38,575 bases of DNA from Pseudomonadota bacterium (GTDB taxonomy: Bacteria; Pseudomonadota; Alphaproteobacteria; Rhodospirillales; Magnetospirillaceae). The notes under the pieces were generated by a model. The model was not told the origin of the DNA. It was given only the letters and a program-made list of their open reading frames with translations, and did not search any database. How positions within the stretch are numbered: position 1 is the stretch's first letter; every line of letters starts with the position of its first letter. Location of the stretch: assembly GCA_023426365.1 (NCBI GenBank), contig JAFAAW010000108.1, positions 1 through 38,575 of the forward strand, read 5' to 3'. Of the stretch, positions 31,698 through 38,575 are shown one piece after another. Position numbers and translations under genes: made by a program.

Positions 31698-34325
31698 TCT
31701 CTTGGCTTGGGGTGGGCTCCCATGGGGCAGGGTTGTGTGCGCTCCATCAGGGGGGATATCAGGGCCGCAATGCCCTTTGTGCGAGGGAACTGACTGATCA
31801 TCGTACTCGCCGAGGGTGGCGCGCGGCGATCTGGCGGCGATCAGGCGGATGGCTTCGTCCAGCGTCACCGTCAGCGGGTCGCTGTCCTTGGGCAGGGTGG
31901 CATGGATGCCGTCCGACGACACGTAGGGGCCATACTTGCCCTCGTGCACCGTAACCGGCTTGCCGGCGCGCTCGCCCAAGGTCTTGAGCGGCTCGGCGCC
32001 CTTCTTGGCGCGGGCCTGCGACAGCAGTTCCATGGCGCGGTTCATGCCCACGGTGAGGACGTCGTCGTCCTTGCCCAGCGACTTGTAGACGCCGTCATGC
32101 AGCAGGTAGGGGCCGAAACGACCGACACCGGCGGATATCTTCTTCTGCGTCTCAAGGTGGATGCCCACCTCGCGCGGCAGTTCCAGCAGCTTGCAGGCGA
32201 TCTCGAAAGTGACGTCGGCGGGGGCGAGGCCCTTGTACAGCGACACCCGCTTGGGCTTGGCGCCCTCGCCCAACTGCACGTACCAGCCATAAGGCCCCTT
32301 GCGCAGGCTGACCATCTCGCCGGTGGGATGGCTGCCCAATTCCTTGGGGCCTTCACTGCCTTCGGCGGGCGCGTCGCCATTCTCGCCGGCGATGCCGAGC
32401 GGGCGGGTGAAACGGCACTCGGGATAGTTGGAGCAGCCGATGAAGGCGCCGAACTTGCCCAGCTTGAGCGACAGCCGGCCGGCATTGCACGTGGGGCACA
32501 GGCGCGGGTCATGGCCCGAGCCGTTATCGGGGAAGAAATGGGCGCCCAGCTCGGCGTCCAGCGCCTCGATGACGTCGGAAATGCGCAGTTCCTTGGTGCC
32601 GTCCACCGAGGCCGAGAACGCCTTCCAGAAATCCTCCAGCACCTTGCGCCAGTCGATATGCCCGCCGGAAATCTCGTCCAGCTGGTTCTCCAGGTCGGCG
32701 GTGAAGTTGTACTCCACGTAGCGGCCGAAGAACTGCTCCAGGAACGCGGTTACCAGGCGGCCGCGATCCTCGGGGATGAAGCGGCGCTGGTCCAGTCGCA
32801 CATAGTTGCGCTCCTGCAGCACCGACAGGATCGAGGCATAGGTGGACGGGCGGCCGATGCCCAGCTCTTCCATTCGCTTGACCAGGCTGGCTTCGGAATA
32901 GCGCGGCGGCGGCTGGGTGAAGTGCTGGTCGGTGCGCACGCCCTGGCGCTTCATGTCCTCGCCCTCGGCCACGTCGGGCAGCAGGCGTTCGGACTCATCG
33001 TCCTCGGCGCCATGGGCGGGCGCGTCGTCCCGGTCCTCGCGATAGACCTTGAGGAAGCCGTCGAACACCACCACCGAGCCGTTGGCGCGGAAGACGATGT
33101 TCTTGTCGTCGGAGGCGATGTCCACCGCCACCTGGTCCAGTTCGGCGGCGGCCATCTGGCTGGCGACGGTGCGCTTCCAGATCAGCTCGTACAGCTTCAG
33201 CTGATCGCGGTCCAGATAGCGCGCCACCTGGTCGGGGCGGCGGAACATATCCGTCGGGCGGATACATTCATGCGCTTCCTGGGCGTTCTTGGCCTTGGTC
33301 TTGTAGAGGCGCGGCGCCTGCGGCACGTAATCCTTGCCGAAATCCTTGCCGATCAGGTCGCGGGCGGCGGCAATGGCCTCGGCCGCCATCTGCACGCCGT
33401 CGGTACGCATATAAGTGATCAGACCCACCGTCTCGCCGCCGATGTCGACGCCCTCGTACAGGCGCTGGGCCAGCTGCATGGTCTGCTTGGCCGACATATA
33501 GAGCTTGCGGCTGGCCTCCTGCTGCAGGGTCGAGGTGGTGAAGGGCGCATAGGGGTTGCGCTTGGCCTTCTTGCGCTCGACGCGGGCCACGTGGAAGCGA
33601 TTGGCCTCGACGGCGGCCTTGGCGGCCATCGCCTCGGCCTCGTTGGGCAGGGCGAACTTGTCCAGCTTCTGCCCGCCCAGATGGGTCAGGCCGGCGGTGA
33701 GCATCTGACCCTTGACGGTCAGGAAATCGGCGGCGACGGTCCAGTATTCCTGGGTCTTGAAGCGCTCGATCTCGGTCTCGCGCTCGCAGATCAGCCTGAG
33801 CGCCACCGACTGGACGCGGCCGGCCGACTTGGCGCCCGGCAGCTTGCGCCACAGCACCGGCGACAGCGTGAAGCCGACCAGGTAGTCCAGCGCGCGGCGG
33901 GCCAAGTAGGCGTCCACCAGATCCTGGTGGATGTCGCGCGGATTGCGCATGGCCTCGGTCACGGCGGTCTTGGTGATCTCGTTGAAGACCACCCGCTTGA
34001 CCTCTTTGCCCTTCAGGGCGCCGCGCTCCTCGAGCACCTTCTTCACGTGCCAGGAAATGGCCTCTCCCTCGCGATCCGGGTCGGTGGCGAGGAACAGTTT
34101 GTCGGCCTTACGAACCGCGCTGGTGATTTCCTTGATCTGGCGTTCGGACTTGCCGTCCGTCTCCCAGTCCATGGCGAAGCCGTCATCCGGCTTGACGCTG
34201 CCGTCCTTGGCCGGCAGGTCGCGGATGTGACCATAGGAGGCGATGACCTGGAAATCGCTGCCCAGGTACTTGTTGATAGTCTTGGCCTTGGCGGGAGACT
34301 CGACGACGACGACGACGACCTTCAT
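31284..34325 (-). CDS. topA: DNA topoisomerase I with a C-terminal HNH nuclease-like extension
   Basis: 1013 residues; topoisomerase proper covers about 1-832. It relaxes negative supercoils by a single-strand passage mechanism. Start 34325 gives MKVVVVVVESPAKAKTINKYLG; the open frame extends 27 codons upstream. TOPRIM residues are Glu9, Asp82, Asp84 and Glu86 (TDPDREGEA), and the catalytic Tyr305 is in GLITYMRTDG. One zinc ribbon is present (CPTCNAGRLSLKLGKFGAFIGCSNYPEC, 610-637), followed by three C-terminal repeats (YGWYVQLGEG, FGPYLLHDG, YGPYVSSDG). A fourth, decayed repeat (SHKGHCGPDIPPDGAHTTLPHGS, about 848-870) leads into the HNH-like extension from residue 877. The frame is continuous. 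The core should be functional; the tail is acquired. Confidence 0.93.
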   Translation of the reverse strand: MKVVVVVVESPAKAKTINKYLGSDFQVIASYGHIRDLPAKDGSVKPDDGFAMDWETDGKSERQIKEITSAVRKADKLFLATDPDREGEAISWHVKKVLEERGALKGKEVKRVVFNEITKTAVTEAMRNPRDIHQDLVDAYLARRALDYLVGFTLSPVLWRKLPGAKSAGRVQSVALRLICERETEIERFKTQEYWTVAADFLTVKGQMLTAGLTHLGGQKLDKFALPNEAEAMAAKAAVEANRFHVARVERKKAKRNPYAPFTTSTLQQEASRKLYMSAKQTMQLAQRLYEGVDIGGETVGLITYMRTDGVQMAAEAIAAARDLIGKDFGKDYVPQAPRLYKTKAKNAQEAHECIRPTDMFRRPDQVARYLDRDQLKLYELIWKRTVASQMAAAELDQVAVDIASDDKNIVFRANGSVVVFDGFLKVYREDRDDAPAHGAEDDESERLLPDVAEGEDMKRQGVRTDQHFTQPPPRYSEASLVKRMEELGIGRPSTYASILSVLQERNYVRLDQRRFIPEDRGRLVTAFLEQFFGRYVEYNFTADLENQLDEISGGHIDWRKVLEDFWKAFSASVDGTKELRISDVIEALDAELGAHFFPDNGSGHDPRLCPTCNAGRLSLKLGKFGAFIGCSNYPECRFTRPLGIAGENGDAPAEGSEGPKELGSHPTGEMVSLRKGPYGWYVQLGEGAKPKRVSLYKGLAPADVTFEIACKLLELPREVGIHLETQKKISAGVGRFGPYLLHDGVYKSLGKDDDVLTVGMNRAMELLSQARAKKGAEPLKTLGERAGKPVTVHEGKYGPYVSSDGIHATLPKDSDPLTVTLDEAIRLIAARSPRATLGEYDDQSVPSHKGHCGPDIPPDGAHTTLPHGSPPQAKRMLGWDMEWFHQKFANLQGQFAELKSMLHLATSRRRQITKKTKGIIALDTAKLGGLCPCCEKTKIVDECGNILRKTVNGLSAPLSEFDHYFSNQLPDPNHVWLICKDCHDRHTHGNMPRDASVPQFSKFQNRRRGAAS
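34302..34319. repeat. (GTC)6 trinucleotide repeat at the topA start
   Basis: Six GAC units on the plus strand (GTC codons 3-8 of topA), giving MKVVVVVVES instead of the usual four Val. Slippage here would add or remove Val in frame. Confidence 0.8.
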
Positions 34326-34844
34326 GATGCGTGATGGTTGGCCACATCTGTGGCGCTCGTCAATGAAATTTGGCTGTGATTGCAAACGCTTGCCGTTGAT
34401 CCGCAATCCGGCTCAGTTCTCAGATCATGCCGCTGGACGAGGTCGCCCGTGCGGGCATTAAGGCCGGGCAGGAAACAAGACCGAAACGACGATAAAGCCG
34501 ATAAATTCGTCCGGCCTAAGATCCTTAAATCCCGGGCCATCCGGCGCAAAGATGGTTGTTAGTTCAGTTCATAGTTAGCTGCGGGACCATGAGCCCCGTC
34601 ACTCAGTCCGCTCTATCCCTGAAACTGACATGTTCCCTGTCGGTTTCGGCTTTAGGTGACATTTCGCGCCTTCCTTTGCGTGGGACGGGTTCGGCCTCTC
34701 AGACGCTGAATTCAAGTCGCTAGTCCGGGGTGCCCACATCAAGCTGGTCTGCTTCACCCTGGAAGCTCGGAAAACCATGCCATGCCATCTACCCATGGAA
34801 CCGACATCCGTGGGGCCGGCCCCTTCGTCGTTTGCGTCATTGCC
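34326..34844. other. Intergenic region upstream of topA with possible insertion-sequence debris
   Basis: About 520 bases without a convincing gene. A 9-bp hairpin with one G-T pair, AAACTGACA / TGTCGGTTT (34622-34630 and 34638-34646), lies next to AGGTGACATTTCG. Read on the minus strand, AAATGTCACCTAAAGCCGAAACCGACA looks like the short repeated ends of some insertion sequences (IS21-like), but no transposase is present. A plus-strand frame from about 34660 reads AWDGFGLSDAEFKSLVRG and is not recognised. The topA promoter must lie near 34326-34480; no clear boxes are seen. Confidence 0.35.
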
Positions 34845-35267
34845 TCAGGTCTGCGGGCGCAGCTTGTAGTACAGGCCATAGGCCCAGCACGCCGCGCAAA
34901 AGCCGGTCAGCAGGTCCAGCCCGGCGAAGATCAGGATGGCCCAGCCGGGAATGGCGCCAAGGGGCGAATCCAGCAGCCATGTGACCACCATGGCGGTGCC
35001 GGCAATGGCCGCCACCTTGTCGGCGAACATCTTGGAGCCGGCGTTTTGGGGCTTGCTCAGGCCCAGGCGGTGGGTGATGGCGCTGAACAGGCGGAAGGAC
35101 AGGCATTTGTGCGGCGAGACGAAGCCGCGGATCAGGCCGCCCAGCGCCAGCACCAGGGCGATCCACTTGTAGGGCGTGAACAGGTAGACGGCGGCGACCG
35201 TCAGGCTGACCGCCGCCTGGATGCGATAGGCATTGGAACACACGGCCGGAATGTCGAAGCGGAGCAT
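34845..35267 (-). CDS. DUF4395 family membrane protein
   Basis: A 140-residue integral membrane protein with about four hydrophobic helices (AAVSLTVAAVYLFTPY, WIALVLALGGLIRGF, VAAIAGTAMVVTWLL, GWAILIFAGLDLLTGFCAACWAYGLYY). The pattern GGLIRGFVSPHKCLSFRL and the C-terminal GFCAACWAY with paired Cys match the DUF4395 family. This family often occurs with thioredoxin-like, rhodanese or sulfur-metabolism genes, suggesting a redox or sulfur role; function is not established. Start 35267 has AGGA 9 bp upstream. A palindromic operator-like site lies just before it. Confidence 0.75.
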   Translation of the reverse strand: MLRFDIPAVCSNAYRIQAAVSLTVAAVYLFTPYKWIALVLALGGLIRGFVSPHKCLSFRLFSAITHRLGLSKPQNAGSKMFADKVAAIAGTAMVVTWLLDSPLGAIPGWAILIFAGLDLLTGFCAACWAYGLYYKLRPQT

Positions 35268-35295
35268 GGGGCGATTCCTAGCAAAATTACATTAC

Positions 35296-35307
35296 GCTAA
35301 TATTAGC
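35296..35307. promoter_or_regulatory. Perfect 12-bp palindrome upstream of the DUF4395 gene, candidate operator
   Basis: GCTAATATTAGC at 35296-35307, 28 bp before the DUF4395 ATG, in an A/T-rich patch of an otherwise G/C-rich region. ArsR-family redox/sulfide repressors (BigR/SqrR type) bind A/T-rich palindromes before sulfur-related genes, so this is a reasonable operator candidate. The regulator is not in the window. Confidence 0.45.
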
Positions 35308-35396
35308 ATATGGTGATTTTCTAGGGAAGGGGGGCTGCGGCACCACCCGCAACGCCGGGCCGTGACAAGGGCGGGGCGGGGCAATAAGATCGCGCC

Positions 35397-36041
35397 ATGC
35401 GCCCTTTCTTCCTCGCCCTGCTGTTCGCCGCCGCCGCGCTTCCGGCCGCCGCGCAAATCCCGTGTCGCGATGCGGCCGGCATGACCGAGCCGGCCATTCC
35501 CGACACGCCGCCGCACTCCAACCACTTTCACCGGGTCGCCGGCAAGGGCCTGGCCTGCGCCGTCAGCCAGGAGGAGGGCGAGGCGATGACGCGCCACAAG
35601 CGTCCCATCACCTTTCTGCCCTGTCTGAGGGTGGGGGCGGTGGCCATTGCCGACGACCGCAAGGCGGTCGAGGAGGCGCTGGGCCAACCCACCCAGATCA
35701 GCGATCTGGACCTGCGCACCGAGGCGCGGGTGTACCCGATCCCCCAGCGTTCGGTGCCCGAACCCTATTACGTGGTCACCTATCAGGACGACGTGGCGGT
35801 GGCGGTGCAGTTGATCGGCCCGCCCACCGAGATGCCGGCCACCTTCTCGGGGCTGGCGCTGGGCGAGAGCATGCAGCGGGTGTTGGAAGTGCTGGGCAAG
35901 CCCACCCGGCGCTGCATGCTGCGTCCCCGGGGGCCGGAAACCTGGATGTGGCAGCCGTTCCCCATCGGCATCGACATCCTGGACGGCCGGGTGGTCGGCT
36001 TCAAGGTGACGTGGCCGGCGGGGCGCCCGACGCCCAATTGA
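35397..36041 (+). CDS. Secreted hypothetical protein
   Basis: 214 residues with a clear signal peptide (MRPFFLALLFAAAALPAAAQ, cleavage before IPC). Two related segments in the mature part, KAVEEALGQPTQISDLDL and ESMQRVLEVLGKPTRRCML, have the LGxP turn seen in SmpA/BamE-like and related small periplasmic folds, so a duplicated domain of that kind is possible. Four Cys are present in the mature part. No family is firmly recognised. The ribosome-binding site is weak. It is convergent with the thioesterase gene, 30 bp apart. Confidence 0.65.
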   Translation: MRPFFLALLFAAAALPAAAQIPCRDAAGMTEPAIPDTPPHSNHFHRVAGKGLACAVSQEEGEAMTRHKRPITFLPCLRVGAVAIADDRKAVEEALGQPTQISDLDLRTEARVYPIPQRSVPEPYYVVTYQDDVAVAVQLIGPPTEMPATFSGLALGESMQRVLEVLGKPTRRCMLRPRGPETWMWQPFPIGIDILDGRVVGFKVTWPAGRPTPN

Positions 36042-36071
36042 CGCGGCTGCGGCCGGGCCAGCCCGGGCCGC

Positions 36072-36482
36072 TCATTCCTCGGGCGGGACCGGGCGCTTGT
36101 TGCGGTTTTCGTCGATGGCCACATAGACGAAGGTGGCGCTGGTCACCTTCAATTGGGTCACCTCCAGGCAGCGGCGGCGCACCCATGCCTCGACCCGGAT
36201 GGCCAGCGAGGTGCGGCCCACCCGGATGATGTCGGTATAGCACGACAGTTCGTCGCCCACTTCGACCGGCTGGTGGAACTCCATGGCGTCCACCGCCACG
36301 GTGACCACGCGGCCCCTGGTGCGCTGAAAGGCGTGGGTGCCGCCGGCCAGGTCCATCTGACTCATCAGCCAGCCGCCGAAGATTTGCCCGTTGGGGTTGG
36401 TGTCGGCCGGCATGGCGACCGTGCGGATGGACAGCCGGCCCTTGGGCGCGGTGGCGTGCTCGATGCTCTCTGGCGCGGTCAT
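36072..36482 (-). CDS. yciA: YciA-type acyl-CoA thioesterase (hotdog fold)
   Basis: A 136-residue single hotdog domain hydrolase. The catalytic helix motif NPNGQIFGGWLMSQMDLAGG is typical of the YciA/BACH group, where the Asp in MDLA is the general base. VAVDAMEFHQPVEVGDELSCYTDI and VRRRCLEVTQLKVTSATFVYVAID follow. It hydrolyses CoA thioesters of broad chain length in the cytoplasm. The start at 36482 has AGGAAG upstream. It is divergent from parE, with 96 bp between the start codons. Confidence 0.92.
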   Translation of the reverse strand: MTAPESIEHATAPKGRLSIRTVAMPADTNPNGQIFGGWLMSQMDLAGGTHAFQRTRGRVVTVAVDAMEFHQPVEVGDELSCYTDIIRVGRTSLAIRVEAWVRRRCLEVTQLKVTSATFVYVAIDENRNKRPVPPEE

Positions 36483-36544
36483 CGGAGGGGACTTCCTGAA
36501 ATTTCAAGGCGTTGCGCGCGTGGTTCGGCGGGCGCAGCCGCCGC

Positions 36545-36572
36545 TTGCGCGTCGATGTCTCGCCCCTATAAT
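36545..36572 (+). promoter_or_regulatory. Promoter of parE, probably giving a leaderless message
   Basis: TTGCGC (36545-36550), 16-bp spacer, TATAAT (36567-36572). The parE ATG begins at 36579, exactly 7 bp after the -10 box, where transcription would start. No ribosome-binding site precedes the ATG, consistent with a leaderless mRNA. Confidence 0.6.
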
Positions 36573-36578
36573 GCCCGC

Positions 36579-38570
<1,992 letters not shown>

Positions 38571-38575
38571 TACCA

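Noticed and set aside
31902..34334. An 810-codon plus-strand open frame opposite topA
   Set aside because: Antisense to a clear topoisomerase I; no recognisable domain.
34322..34562. Short overlapping frames on both strands upstream of topA (60-75 codons)
   Set aside because: No start signals, no family resemblance; they probably cover the topA promoter.

Overview
The window is a high-GC chromosomal segment of an alphaproteobacterium. The gene content fits a free-living Rhodospirillales bacterium, and Magnetospirillum or a relative is the best guess: a DUF2336 protein, a Liv-type ABC operon, a DctPQM TRAP transporter beside a FixJ-type sensor/regulator pair, a FeoA/FeoB locus with a small Cys-rich FeoB partner, and an alphaproteobacterial ParE. 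The genus is inferred from gene style only; no rRNA or other marker is present.

Layout. 1-4575, minus strand: the N-terminal part of NAD+-dependent DNA ligase (cut by the window edge), a HAMP sensor histidine kinase and a PAS/EAL c-di-GMP protein. 4803-9408, plus: a complete branched-chain amino acid ABC operon (livK-H-M-G-F) with a palindromic hairpin between the binding protein and the permeases. 9573-12939, plus: a cold-shock protein with a clear terminator, a class I glutamine amidotransferase, a DUF2336 protein and an unrecognised 388-residue protein. 12985-13938, minus: a secreted ChaN-like protein. 14029-22125: a dicarboxylate module, with dctP-Q-M on the minus strand and, divergently, dctS-dctR followed without a gap by a second MASE1 histidine kinase and FixJ-type regulator. 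22213-24917, plus: two cation/proton antiporter-type genes, nhaA and an ArsB/NhaD-like gene, whose leaders share a small conserved RNA motif. 25062-28859: a 47-codon gene, a secreted DUF192 protein, a small secreted protein and the feoA-feoB-Cys-rich operon. 29035-29529: a tRNA cluster (Gly, Asn, a broken Pro, an intact Pro). 29530 to about 31830: an A/T-richer accessory segment with two divergent genes. Then topA, an unrecognised 520-base gap, DUF4395, a secreted protein, a YciA-type thioesterase and parE.

The most unusual part is 29315-31830. A tRNA-Pro gene keeps its promoter and its first 40 bases but stops at the 3' side of the anticodon loop. A different complete tRNA-Pro(TGG) lies about 100 bp downstream, with a nested palindrome between them. 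The following segment carries a protein resembling the GmtX family of mobile elements (tentative), an unknown gene, and an HNH nuclease-like domain that is read in frame as the last 137 residues of topoisomerase I, joined through a decayed copy of the topoisomerase C-terminal repeat. I read this as a degraded or non-autonomous integrative element squeezed between a tRNA gene and the 3' end of topA. No integrase is visible.

Functionally, the liv and dct systems import amino acids and C4-dicarboxylates, and the tandem two-component genes probably sense extracellular substrate to control dctPQM. The two antiporters may be co-regulated by an ion-responsive RNA leader. feoAB supplies ferrous iron.
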